A DNA stretch of 64,000 bases from an uncultured Clostridia bacterium (lineage in GTDB: Bacteria > Bacillota > Clostridia > Oscillospirales > Acutalibacteraceae): positions 1 to 64,000 of the forward strand of contig CALWUY010000053.1 in NCBI GenBank assembly GCA_944384855.1, written 5' to 3'. The notes under the pieces are model-generated. The model was not told the origin of the DNA. It saw nothing but the letters and a program-made list of their open reading frames with translations, and searched no databases. Position 1 is the first letter of the stretch; every line of letters begins with the position of its first letter. This document shows, piece after piece, positions 51,955 through 61,314 of this stretch. The translations under genes were made by a program, and so were the position numbers.

Positions 51955-52866
51955 TTAACCTATAAATTCTCTTATCAAAGAGTTTTTAGGTACTAAATCC
52001 GAATCTATTTCAGAAAATTTTTCTATTGCACCCGCAGTTCTGAGAAAGTATTCATACCCGGGGCTGTCGCCTGTAACTTCATCTTTCAGTTTTAAAAATT
52101 CTTTCTTGTAAACACCCGGTTCATACGCCATCAAAGTCTTTATCATGGCATCAGCCGTGCTTTTAAAACAATAAAGATACTTTCGTTCTCCGCTCACTAC
52201 TCCGTTCCAAAGTTCAAGCGTCTCGTTTGCGTTTGTATCTCTGAAAATACGGTCACGCAGCATTCTGCGCACCAGTCTAATCTGACGGCTTGAAAGCAGC
52301 TGCTCACCGTAATCATCTTTAATTGAACAATTAGCGCTTATATAAATTTTGAATATATTCTCACGCGGCGCCAGATCTGTTATCAGCGGATTAAGTGCGT
52401 GCAGTCCCTCAACTATAACAATACCGTTATTATTGATATCAATATTTTTGGCATTTAAAATGCTTTTTTTGCTCGTAAAATCGAATTGAGGCAACACAGT
52501 CTTGCCAGTGCTTATAATTTCATTAAAACATTTTCTTATAAGTTCTATATTAAGAGCGTTAACCGATTCCAAATCCCTTTTTCCGTCAGGTAAAACCGGA
52601 AGATCCTCTGCCGAATAATAAAAATCATCAAGCGATACTACAACCGTAGATTCTCCCAATTCTTCCAGCCTTCCGCAAAGAATATGCGCGGAGGTCGTTT
52701 TCCCTGATGCCGAAGGCCCCGCTATTGCTACGATTTTTATTTTATCATTATTTGATATTTCAGCAGCAACGGAATAAATTTCCGTTAAATACTCACTTTC
52801 CGCGTTTAAAACCAATGTTTTCGGGTCTTTGGCGGCTTTATTTATTTCTCCAACCGTATTCATCAT
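51955..52866 (-). CDS. uridine-kinase-like P-loop nucleoside kinase
   Basis: 303 residues. VAIAGPSASGKTTSAHILCG (Walker A), VSLDDFYYSAEDLPVLPDGK, DFTSKKSI and VIVEGLHALNPLITD. Resembles uridine kinase but lacks the N-terminal TGS domain seen in related longer proteins. It overlaps the HemZ gene by 29 bases. Confidence 0.85.
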   Translation of the reverse strand: MMNTVGEINKAAKDPKTLVLNAESEYLTEIYSVAAEISNNDKIKIVAIAGPSASGKTTSAHILCGRLEELGESTVVVSLDDFYYSAEDLPVLPDGKRDLESVNALNIELIRKCFNEIISTGKTVLPQFDFTSKKSILNAKNIDINNNGIVIVEGLHALNPLITDLAPRENIFKIYISANCSIKDDYGEQLLSSRQIRLVRRMLRDRIFRDTNANETLELWNGVVSGERKYLYCFKSTADAMIKTLMAYEPGVYKKEFLKLKDEVTGDSPGYEYFLRTAGAIEKFSEIDSDLVPKNSLIREFIG

Positions 52867-54310
52867 AAAAAGCTGTTACTCCGTTCTTGCGTAAAATTAT
52901 TTCGTTGAAACGATCTATATATTCATACGGATACTTGAAATTGAATATTCTTTCAATGTAGTTGCCGCATGGCTGCCTGAGTTTTGTGACAGCCGATGCG
53001 CCGCAGGATAAAATCGTATGAGTCTCATCCATAATATATACATTATAAAGGCATTCGTATCCTTTTTTTGCATATCCTACATTCTCAAGGTTTCCCACCG
53101 TTTTACTCTGTCTATACATATAATACGGCAAAATTCCGTTTTGAGATAATTTTTCTTTTGCATAATCCACCATAAAAGAAGCCGTTTCTCCGGTTTCTTT
53201 TTCAGGCAAATCTCCGTTTTGGGTCATATCGGACGACCTCTTTAAAGAAAGTGAATGTACCGTCACGCTTTCCGGATTTAATTCTATAACACGCTCAACC
53301 GTACTTTTAAAACTGTCAGCCGTGTCTGAAGGAAGCCCCGCAATTAAATCCATATTGATATTGTCAAATCCTGTCTGTCTTGCAAGTTTAAAGGCATTCA
53401 CTGTATCATCAGAAGTATGTCGTCTGCCGATTTTTTCAAGTACGCTGTCATTCATGCTTTGGGGATTGATGCTTATTCTGGTAACCGGAAAAGCCTTAAG
53501 CATACTTAAATTATCTGCGTTAATTGTATCCGGCCTGCCGGCTTCCACCGTAAATTCTTTCAGAAACGATAAATCGCAGTATTCACATACAGTGCTCAGA
53601 ACCCTTTTAAGCTGTGCAGTTTCAATACTTGTGGGTGTTCCTCCGCCTATGTATATTGTTTCAAGCCTTAATCCGTTTAAAGCAGCAAGCTCGGATGTTG
53701 CGTGAATTTCATCACATAATTTATCAATATACGCAGGTATAAGACTTTTTGCTCTGTCTACCGAATGAGAAACAAATGAACAATATGCGCATCTTGTAGG
53801 ACAAAAAGGTATGGAAACATATAAACTGTATGATTCGGGACCTGAAAGCGAAATGATTTTTTTCTCTGATTCTACTGTTTCTCTGCAAAGCGAAATCTTT
53901 TTATCGGCAACCCTGAGTTTATCCCTGAAATAACAAATTGCTTTTTCTTCTCCCATAGACTCGCACAATCTCGAAAAAAGCTTTGCGGGACGCACGCCGG
54001 TCAAAATGCCCCATTGCGCTGTATACCCCGTAGCTTTTGTAAAACAGTCGTAAAGAGCTGTCGCAAGCTTAAGTTCGCACTCTTTTTCGTAACCTTCAGA
54101 ATTTTCTTCTATCGGAAGTTTTTTGCTGAAAACCCCGCCGTTGAAATACAATTCACAGCCTGCCTCTTTTGCGTTAATAATCATTGTTACCGCAGAAGGT
54201 TCTTCCCTGACTGCCTCATCCGAAAATTCGATTTTCTCAAACGGCAGGAATATACGTATCAATTTTTCAAGTTCATACCTGAAAGAGTGATTAACTAAAC
54301 ATAACTTCAT
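52838..54310 (-). CDS. hemZ: oxygen-independent coproporphyrinogen III oxidase-like HemZ
   Basis: 490 residues, radical SAM enzyme. The cluster motif is SIPFCPTRCAYCSF (CxxxCxxC). IYIGGGTPTSIETAQLKRVL, VEAGRPDTINADNL, RISINPQSMNDSVLEKIGRR and MDLIAGLPSDTADSF follow. A HemW/HemN relative; the actual reaction in this subgroup is not certain. AGGA precedes the ATG. Confidence 0.88.
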   Translation of the reverse strand: MKLCLVNHSFRYELEKLIRIFLPFEKIEFSDEAVREEPSAVTMIINAKEAGCELYFNGGVFSKKLPIEENSEGYEKECELKLATALYDCFTKATGYTAQWGILTGVRPAKLFSRLCESMGEEKAICYFRDKLRVADKKISLCRETVESEKKIISLSGPESYSLYVSIPFCPTRCAYCSFVSHSVDRAKSLIPAYIDKLCDEIHATSELAALNGLRLETIYIGGGTPTSIETAQLKRVLSTVCEYCDLSFLKEFTVEAGRPDTINADNLSMLKAFPVTRISINPQSMNDSVLEKIGRRHTSDDTVNAFKLARQTGFDNINMDLIAGLPSDTADSFKSTVERVIELNPESVTVHSLSLKRSSDMTQNGDLPEKETGETASFMVDYAKEKLSQNGILPYYMYRQSKTVGNLENVGYAKKGYECLYNVYIMDETHTILSCGASAVTKLRQPCGNYIERIFNFKYPYEYIDRFNEIILRKNGVTAFYDEYGWRNK

Positions 54311-54318
54311 ATTTTTTC

Positions 54319-54930
54319 CTATCTTATATAAGGATTATTGTTTTTTTCCTCTGCTATCGTCGTCTCCGGACCGTGTCCCGAAAGCACGGCCGTATTTCCG
54401 TCCAGTTCATAAAGTTTTTTTACGGTCTTTGACAGCACACCGTAATCCCCGGTAGGAAAATCGGTTCTGCCTATCGAGTGATAAAACAGTGTATCCCCTG
54501 AAAACAGAATATTTCCAATCAAAAAAGATACACCGCCTGAAGTATGTCCGGGTGTATGCATAACCCCTGCGCAAATATCACCGACCTGCAGAGTCTCACC
54601 GTCCTTCAGCAAAATATCTGCAGAAAAAGGATTTAATTTATAACCGAACATTCTGCTTAAATTTACATCCGGATCAGATAAAAATGAATTTTCATATTCC
54701 CCGACAGCGATTTTTACATCTGTCGCTTCACGCAGTCGCTCTGCCGCGCCTATATGGTCATAGTGCGCGTGGGTCAGCAAAATCAGGCGTTCCTTGCCGG
54801 CATTTTCGTTCAAAAACTCCTCAATCTCCGGAGCAAAAAACCCCGGATCGATTAAAAGCGCTCCGCTTTCCCCTGCAACAAGATAACAATTAACCTGTAT
54901 ATCTCCTAACGGTATCCGTTTAATTTCCAT
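54319..54930 (-). CDS. metallo-beta-lactamase-fold hydrolase (glyoxalase II-like)
   Basis: About 203 residues from the ATG at 54930 (GGAGG 4 bases upstream). GDIQVNCYLVAGES, LLIDPGFFAPEIEEFLNE, LTHAHYDHIGAAERLR (HxHxDH), VMHTPGHTSGGVSFLI, FSGDTLFYHSIGRTDFPTGD and VLSGHGPETTI. Two-metal thiolesterase or similar hydrolase; the substrate is not known. Overlaps the dtd gene by 11 bases. Confidence 0.88.
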   Translation of the reverse strand: MEIKRIPLGDIQVNCYLVAGESGALLIDPGFFAPEIEEFLNENAGKERLILLTHAHYDHIGAAERLREATDVKIAVGEYENSFLSDPDVNLSRMFGYKLNPFSADILLKDGETLQVGDICAGVMHTPGHTSGGVSFLIGNILFSGDTLFYHSIGRTDFPTGDYGVLSKTVKKLYELDGNTAVLSGHGPETTIAEEKNNNPYIR

Positions 54931-55384
54931 TTTTCCTCCATATATCTGTGTCATAAAGTATCGTCACCGGACCATCGTTTATCAGTTCTACCTTCATATC
55001 CGCACCGAAAACGCCGGTTTCGACCCTATCTATACCAAGCTGACGCAGTCTGTCACAAAAATAAATATACAGTTCTTCCGCTTTTGCCGGCTCAAGCGCG
55101 TTGATAAACGACGGCCGGTTTCCTTTTCTTACATCGGCGCAAAGGGTGAATTGAGATACTACCAGAATATCTCCGTTAATATCCTTAACAGATAAGTTCA
55201 TCTTGTCATTTTGATCGCTGAAAATACGAAGCGCGGCAATTTTAGAGGCTAAAATATCCGCCTGTTCCCGCGTATCACCCTCTGCCGCTCCTAAAAGCAC
55301 CAGAAATCCGTTATTGCACGAGCCGACAACTTTACCGTCTACTCTTACCGCAGCCGACTCCACACGCTGAACTACCGCTTTCAT
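54920..55384 (-). CDS. dtd: D-aminoacyl-tRNA deacylase
   Basis: 154 residues. Removes D-amino acids (and glycine) from mischarged tRNA. KAVVQRVESAAVRVDGKVVG at the start, ILVVSQFTLCADVRKGNRPS (the SQFTL active site), and INDGPVTILYDT where the usual family motif is SGPVT/NGPVT. Start overlaps the rel stop (TAATG). Confidence 0.93.
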   Translation of the reverse strand: MKAVVQRVESAAVRVDGKVVGSCNNGFLVLLGAAEGDTREQADILASKIAALRIFSDQNDKMNLSVKDINGDILVVSQFTLCADVRKGNRPSFINALEPAKAEELYIYFCDRLRQLGIDRVETGVFGADMKVELINDGPVTILYDTDIWRKNGN

Positions 55385-57576
55385 TACTGATTTATCCTTT
55401 CCACATTAAATACGCCGCTAATTTTTTCAATTTTCGAAATAATGCTTTTCAAATGTTCTACGCTTTTTGTACTTATGGTAAGCACTACGCTGCAATTGCC
55501 GCCTTTGACCTCACATGCAGTTATACTGTGAACCGGAACATGCAGAGCGTTTACCGTGTTCATTACGTCGATAACTATTCCGTCGCGGTTGATAAACATA
55601 GCTTTAAGCGTCGAGGTAAATTCCTCAGATTTCGTACTGTTCCAGTGAGCGCTTACCCACCGCTCAGGCTCTTCAGCTTTGCTTATATCCCGAGGCACAT
55701 TATTGCAGTCCCGCTTATGAATTGAAACTCCGTGTCCTCTCGTAATAAATCCTATAATGTCGTCTCCCGGAAGCGGAGCGCAGCATTTTGAAAGCTTAAT
55801 AAGACAGTTGTCAATTCCGTCTACGACGACTCCGTCCGAAGATTTGACCGATTTATTCTGAATTATCGGAACGATTTCCGGCTGTTTCTGAGCAGAATAT
55901 TTCTTAGAGAAATCCTCTTTTATCCTCGGCATTATTTTGGAAAGCAGTATTCCGCCGTAGCCTATAGCAGCATAAAACTCCTCGCTGTTTGCCTGTCTCG
56001 CCCTTCGGGCCACTTCCTCAATAAACTCCGGATACTCTTCCGGCGGGATGACTATATCGTTTCTCCGAAGATCACGCTCAAACTCAAGTTTACCGGCAGC
56101 GATATTTTCTTCCCGCTTTTCCTTTTTAAACCATGAGCGTATTTTAGCTTTCGCAGAACTTGTAACCGCAATATTCAGCCAGTCTCTCGAAGGACCGTGA
56201 CCCGGCTGGTTTGTTGTAAGTATTTCGATTACTTCCCCGGTTTTTACTTCATGGTTGATAGGTACAATTTTACCGTTGACCTTTGCTCCTACCATTTTAA
56301 TTCCCACAGCCGAATGTATCGCAAACGCAAAATCCACCACAGTCGAACCTACAGGCAGATTGATAACGTCACCCTTAGGGGTTACGGCGAACACATCTTC
56401 CTGTGAAAGATCTACTTTTATGCTTCGCACAATATCGGTAGCGTCTTCCGTAGTAGACTGACTGTCAAGTATCTGCCTTATCCAAGCAAGACGTTCCTCC
56501 ATCTTACTGTCGTTATCTGTGATACCTTCCTTGTATTTCCAGTGAGCCGCTATACCGTACTCAGCCGTATGATGCATCTCAAAAGTACGTATCTGTATTT
56601 CAAAAGGAATTCCTTCCCGGCTTATGACCGTTGTATGCAGGGACTGGTACATATTTGGCTTAGGAGTAGATATATAGTCCTTGAACCTGTTTGGAATCGG
56701 CCGGAACATATCATGCATAATACCTAATATATTATAGCAGTCCGCAACCGTATCAGTAATTATGCGGATAGCATAAATATCATATATTTCATCAAAGTCC
56801 TTCCCCTGAATATACATTTTTCTGTATATACCGTGTATGGATTTGACTCTGCCCTGATAAACAGCCTTTACATTCGGCATTTCTTCAGACAGGCGCTTTT
56901 CAATGCGCGACTTAATATCTTCAAGCACTTCGTTGCGCTCCTGGCTCCTGAGCGAAAGCGAATTCTCGATTTCTTTATAGGCAATAGGATCCAGATGCTT
57001 TATAGCCAAATCCTCGAGTTCCTCTTTGACCGGCCTGATACCGAGCCTGTGCGCGATAGGAGCATATATCTCAAGCGTCTCAACCGATTTGTCTCTTTGC
57101 TTCTGTTCGGGCAAGGAATCAATTGTCCGCATATTATGAAGACGGTCCGCAAGTTTAATTATTATAACTCTGATATCCTGCCCCATGGCTATAAGCATTT
57201 TTCTGAGACTCTCCGCCTGCTGCTGCTCTTTTGTGGAAAAATTAAGCCGGCCTATTTTGGTAACACCGTCAACCAAAAGCGCTACTTCAGAGCCAAACTG
57301 CTGTTTAATTTCGCTGACCGTAACCTGCGTGTCCTCTACAACATCGTGAAGCAGCGCGGCTGCGATTGACTGACTGTCCATCCCCAGGGAAACTATTATT
57401 TTGGCAACATTATACGGATGAATATAATAATCTTCGTTTGACATCCGTTTTTGACCTTCATGAGCAGTAACACAGCATTCAAAAGCTTTTTTCACCATAT
57501 CAAAATCAAAATTTGAACCAACTTTTGTCATACAGTCATAAAGCTCATTGTAATCTTTAAGCTGCTGTTCATTCAT
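55384..57576 (-). CDS. rel: bifunctional (p)ppGpp synthetase/hydrolase
   Basis: 730 residues, long RSH protein. HD hydrolase domain (ALLHDVVEDTQVTVSEIKQQ, IKLADRLHNMRTIDSL) in about residues 40-180; synthetase domain (RVKSIHGIYRKMYIQGKDFD, YQSLHTTVISREGIPFEIQI) at about 230-360; TGS domain (DVFAVTPKGDVINLPVGSTV) near 390; zinc-finger-like CCAPLPGDDIIGFIT region near 590-610; ACT domain at the end. All catalytic regions look intact. AGGAG precedes the ATG. Confidence 0.95.
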   Translation of the reverse strand: MNEQQLKDYNELYDCMTKVGSNFDFDMVKKAFECCVTAHEGQKRMSNEDYYIHPYNVAKIIVSLGMDSQSIAAALLHDVVEDTQVTVSEIKQQFGSEVALLVDGVTKIGRLNFSTKEQQQAESLRKMLIAMGQDIRVIIIKLADRLHNMRTIDSLPEQKQRDKSVETLEIYAPIAHRLGIRPVKEELEDLAIKHLDPIAYKEIENSLSLRSQERNEVLEDIKSRIEKRLSEEMPNVKAVYQGRVKSIHGIYRKMYIQGKDFDEIYDIYAIRIITDTVADCYNILGIMHDMFRPIPNRFKDYISTPKPNMYQSLHTTVISREGIPFEIQIRTFEMHHTAEYGIAAHWKYKEGITDNDSKMEERLAWIRQILDSQSTTEDATDIVRSIKVDLSQEDVFAVTPKGDVINLPVGSTVVDFAFAIHSAVGIKMVGAKVNGKIVPINHEVKTGEVIEILTTNQPGHGPSRDWLNIAVTSSAKAKIRSWFKKEKREENIAAGKLEFERDLRRNDIVIPPEEYPEFIEEVARRARQANSEEFYAAIGYGGILLSKIMPRIKEDFSKKYSAQKQPEIVPIIQNKSVKSSDGVVVDGIDNCLIKLSKCCAPLPGDDIIGFITRGHGVSIHKRDCNNVPRDISKAEEPERWVSAHWNSTKSEEFTSTLKAMFINRDGIVIDVMNTVNALHVPVHSITACEVKGGNCSVVLTISTKSVEHLKSIISKIEKISGVFNVERINQ

Positions 57577-59590
57577 TGATACTGCTCCTTTCCAGTAATT
57601 TTTTATAGGTGGGCGCGTTGCCTAAAACAGTCTTTCCCGCATCTTTTACCGCATATAAACAGCCTTTTTCATCCGAAGCGATAAGTCCCAGTTCATTTAA
57701 TGTGCTTATTGCTATTATGGTTTTCGCATACCCGATTTTATTCATGAAGAGATATTTTACCCTGTCAGGCAAAACTTTTCCGGCATTTATAAACTTGTAA
57801 ATTTCTCCTACCTGTTCACGGGTCGGCAACAGCTCTGATGTGTCGGCTGTAATGCCGGCAAAAAAATCATTCAGCTGACAATGCTGGGAAAAAATAATAT
57901 CGTCATCTGTACCGCTGATTCTTAATGCCCGAATTACCGCTGAAACAGAATATTCTCCCTTATAATAATTCACGTCAACATTCAGCGCCAAATCAAGTAT
58001 ATCACCGGTTTCAAAGCAAAAAGTATCGGCAGAAACCCCGAACAGCAAACACTGAAATGTAGTTGTCCCCTTGGAAAACAAAAGTCTTAAGTGCTTGTTA
58101 TTCCCTATCTGTGTAATTCTCTGTAATTCTGCTCCGGTTACAGCAAAAAGCGGTACCGGATTTCCCTCACCGTAAGGCTCGAGTGTCTTTAACGCAAAAG
58201 CCAAATCCACAGAAAGCGCCGCGGGATTTAAACGGCAGTCAATTCTTATTTCAGGCGGTATATACCCGGTTTCTCTCGCATACTTATTCAGCCTGGAACG
58301 AAGCTCGGGGATATCTTTGGTGTTGAGAGTAATGCCGGCCGCCTGCGAATGCCCTCCGAACCTCAGCAGTATATCACTGCAGGACTCAATAGCACCGTAT
58401 AGCGAAAAACCTTCTATACTTCTCCCCGAACCGCAGGCGGTGTCTCCGTCACGCGACAACAGTATAGCCGGTACACCATACCGCTCGATTATGCGTGAAG
58501 CCACTATTCCTACTACTCCGTGATGCCAGTTCTCACCATCAGCCACTATTATTCGGTCGTACTTTAAAGCACTGTTCTCGATTTCAGCTACCGCTTCTTC
58601 AAAAATTTTCTTTTCAATCTGCTGCCGTCGGCTATTCTCGGCATCGATTTCACCGGCAATATTGAGAGCGTTCATAATGTTATCCGATATAAGCAGCTCA
58701 ACTGCACGGTCGGCTTTTCCCATTCTTCCCGCAGCGTTAATGCGCGGCACCAAACCGTATGAAATTTTTGAGGAAGTCACGGTATCCCGGTCAATACAAG
58801 CCACGTTCAACAGCGCAGTCAGTCCGGTAGATGCATTTGTTTTCAATTTTTCGATTCCGTATCTGACAATCGTACGGTTTTCCAGTGTTACCGGCATAAT
58901 ATCGCCTAAAACTGCCAGAGACAGCAAATCGGCAAAATACGGCAGTAACTCCTCCGGTTCCTTATTTTCCATAACGCATATCAGTCTGAATGCGACCTCC
59001 GCCCCGCATATTTCCTTAAACGTCGACGGACAGTCTTTCCTATGAGGATTTACTACAGCTGCCGCATCGGGCAGGGTGTCTCCCGGCAGATGGTGATCTG
59101 TCACTACCACCGTCATGCCGTATTTATTGGCAAGACTGATTTCCTCAAAGCTTTTTATGCCGTTGTCAACTGTTATTATCAGCTTTATCCCCTGCTGATA
59201 TAAATTACTGACCGCGTCTGTATTCATTCCGTAGCCTTCGGAAAACCTGTCAGGTATATAGTAAATACATTCGGCGCCGCGCGCTTTTAAGTAACTGTAC
59301 ATAAGCGCTGTTGCGGTAACACCGTCGCAGTCATAATCACCGTAAACCGCAATTTTTTCGCCGTCGGCTATCACAGCGTTGACAATATCGGCCGCTTTTA
59401 TTATATCGGCAGTTTCCTGCGGGTCTGAAAAATACGGTTCTTCAGAAATAAACTGCTCAAGATCCGTAGGATCGGTATATCCGCGTGATGACGCAATTAA
59501 CGCTACTATCGGATCAACTTCACATTCTTCGGAAAGCTTTTTCGCCAATTCTTTATCGTACTTAGCAATTTTCCACTTTTTCATCCCCAC
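57569..59590 (-). CDS. recJ: single-stranded-DNA exonuclease RecJ
   Basis: 673 residues. DHH-family 5'-3' nuclease. IAVYGDYDCDGVTATALMYS (motif I), ITVDNGIKSFEEIS, VVVTDHHLPGDTLPDAAAVV (DHH), GLVPRINAAGRMGKADRAVE and the DHHA1 part VVGIVASRIIERYGVPAILL and FGGHSQAAG. The C-terminal ~100 residues are poorly conserved. GTG start at 59590 with AAGGTGG upstream; an ATG two codons in is possible. Overlaps rel by 8 bases. Confidence 0.93.
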   Translation of the reverse strand: MGMKKWKIAKYDKELAKKLSEECEVDPIVALIASSRGYTDPTDLEQFISEEPYFSDPQETADIIKAADIVNAVIADGEKIAVYGDYDCDGVTATALMYSYLKARGAECIYYIPDRFSEGYGMNTDAVSNLYQQGIKLIITVDNGIKSFEEISLANKYGMTVVVTDHHLPGDTLPDAAAVVNPHRKDCPSTFKEICGAEVAFRLICVMENKEPEELLPYFADLLSLAVLGDIMPVTLENRTIVRYGIEKLKTNASTGLTALLNVACIDRDTVTSSKISYGLVPRINAAGRMGKADRAVELLISDNIMNALNIAGEIDAENSRRQQIEKKIFEEAVAEIENSALKYDRIIVADGENWHHGVVGIVASRIIERYGVPAILLSRDGDTACGSGRSIEGFSLYGAIESCSDILLRFGGHSQAAGITLNTKDIPELRSRLNKYARETGYIPPEIRIDCRLNPAALSVDLAFALKTLEPYGEGNPVPLFAVTGAELQRITQIGNNKHLRLLFSKGTTTFQCLLFGVSADTFCFETGDILDLALNVDVNYYKGEYSVSAVIRALRISGTDDDIIFSQHCQLNDFFAGITADTSELLPTREQVGEIYKFINAGKVLPDRVKYLFMNKIGYAKTIIAISTLNELGLIASDEKGCLYAVKDAGKTVLGNAPTYKKLLERSSINE

Positions 59591-59662
59591 ATAACCACCA
59601 CCTTAATATTTATATATTTAATTAATTTTACCACTAAATCCGCTATTTTTCAATATTAAAAT

Positions 59663-59726
59663 AAAAAAAGACAGTTACAGCCAGCCGCATCCAATATGCT
59701 GCTGCGGCCCGTATCTGTCTTTTTTT
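59663..59726 (-). terminator. terminator after transglutaminase-dockerin gene
   Basis: Outer AAAAAAAGACAG/CTGTCTTTTTTT (12 bp) with an inner GCCGCA/TGCGGC stem, ending 14 bases after the stop of the secreted protein gene. T-runs on both sides make it bidirectional in principle. Confidence 0.88.
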
Positions 59727-59739
59727 ACCTGCTGTGATA

Positions 59740-61212
59740 TCAGAATTCATTCCATAAATAACGCTTTAAAGCCGCAATATCCAAACTGTTCATATAACCG
59801 TCAGAATTACAGTCGGGATTTCCGTCAGGAATTTCATCCAGCATTATCCGCTTTAATGCAATCAAATCAAATATATTGCACTCAGAATCCCTGTTGACAT
59901 CATAAACAGCCGCTCTGCAGTATGTACAGTATCCGTCTTCAAGCGTACATATATGGCTCACCGTAGAATTATAGGTGACCTTTGACAGCAGCGGCTCGTT
60001 TAAAAACGGAATTTCGTTATTCATTACAATATTTAAAACTATATGTGTGTATTTGAATTTTATACCGTCAATCACTGTTTCGCTTCCGACAAGAAAATAG
60101 TTCTCATTTTCCTTACCGGAAATCTTTCCGTCAGATTCTGTGGCAGGATCGTTCCATGTGGTATCCACCGCATACCAGTTGCCGTCTATTTCCACATAAT
60201 TCCACATATGCAGCTCTCCGAGCGATATTCCGTCAGACAATACGCACGGTATCCCCATTTCATCGCACAAAACCTTAAAAGCTTTTGCATATCCTTCACA
60301 AACAGGAGCATATTTTCCGCTCAGCCCACAGAGCGCGCTTATACTTCGGTGAGCTGTCTGCGAGTAATCTCCGCTTTCAACATACTTATTGTAACAGTTG
60401 TTTTTAATTATATAATCATTCAAATACTTTAATTTACCGTAAACATCCTCTGAATAAGTCCCGTTTACTATTTTGTCAACCGCGGAATCCCTTTCAATGA
60501 TTGCCTGATTTATGATTTCGGATGTAGCGTATTCCGGCATGCGTATATCAAAACTTTCATCAGATAAATAAAAATAAATATTTTGTGTATACCGTATCGT
60601 TCCCATACCAGTGTAATTATTATACGTCAGATCATAACTCAAGGTGTAACCCGAAGCAATACTTCCCGACATCCAAAATACTTCCGGATGATCACGGTCA
60701 AATGCCGAAACTGTTACACTGATCCAGTTTACCGCGTTAATGAAATTTTCATATACTTCTTCACTTATTGAATTAAGCGCGGCCTCTTCTATTTCATATT
60801 CCGGTATATCGCGCGTGAAAACAAAAACTTTACTGTCCTGAATAGCATGGACATTATGTACACTCGTGTTTCCGATATACTCGTCAATACCGGTGATAAG
60901 CGCTCCGTTATTTTTACTGTTTTCTATAAGCCAATTGTAAAAATTCACAGCATAATCCGGTTTGTTTGATATTCTGTCAATCCAATCAGCTTGACGTGTT
61001 TCCGATATTTGAGGTTCTTGTGAAAATACTTCAGACGCAAATGCCGAAACCTCTGTTTCCGGCAAATACATAGTCTCTTTAAACTCAGACTCTGCCACAT
61101 AAACATATTCATTTCTGCCGCTGTACGCCGTTACATTTATACCTCCGCATAAAATAACAGCAGTCGCAATTATAAATGATAATATTTGTTTTGCCGTCTT
61201 AATTAAAGACAT
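59740..61212 (-). CDS. secreted transglutaminase-like protein with dockerin
   Basis: 490 residues. Signal peptide (LSFIIATAVILCGGINVTAY). The middle (about residues 235-370) is a transglutaminase-core fold with the triad in order: APVCEGYAKAF (Cys), LHMWNYVEIDG (His) and AVDTTWNDP (Asp). The C-terminus is a type I dockerin with two calcium loops (DVNRDSECNIFD, DCNSDGYMNSLD). The fold could be a cysteine protease or peptidoglycan-related enzyme rather than a true cross-linker. It should bind a cohesin scaffold, perhaps that of the gene at the right edge. GGAGG precedes the ATG. Confidence 0.88.
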   Translation of the reverse strand: MSLIKTAKQILSFIIATAVILCGGINVTAYSGRNEYVYVAESEFKETMYLPETEVSAFASEVFSQEPQISETRQADWIDRISNKPDYAVNFYNWLIENSKNNGALITGIDEYIGNTSVHNVHAIQDSKVFVFTRDIPEYEIEEAALNSISEEVYENFINAVNWISVTVSAFDRDHPEVFWMSGSIASGYTLSYDLTYNNYTGMGTIRYTQNIYFYLSDESFDIRMPEYATSEIINQAIIERDSAVDKIVNGTYSEDVYGKLKYLNDYIIKNNCYNKYVESGDYSQTAHRSISALCGLSGKYAPVCEGYAKAFKVLCDEMGIPCVLSDGISLGELHMWNYVEIDGNWYAVDTTWNDPATESDGKISGKENENYFLVGSETVIDGIKFKYTHIVLNIVMNNEIPFLNEPLLSKVTYNSTVSHICTLEDGYCTYCRAAVYDVNRDSECNIFDLIALKRIMLDEIPDGNPDCNSDGYMNSLDIAALKRYLWNEF

Positions 61213-61271
61213 ACATTTACCTCCAAAGTCTTTTTTAATTTATTATACATAAATATAATCATAATTGCAAC

Positions 61272-61302
61272 AAAAAAGCCGTGTATCAGTTTACACGGCT
61301 TT
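61272..61302 (-). terminator. terminator of serC-serA
   Basis: AAAGCCGTGTA and TACACGGCTTT with a 6-base loop on the minus strand and a TTTTTT tail, 13 bases after serA. Confidence 0.9.
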
Positions 61303-61314
61303 ATAACATTATTA

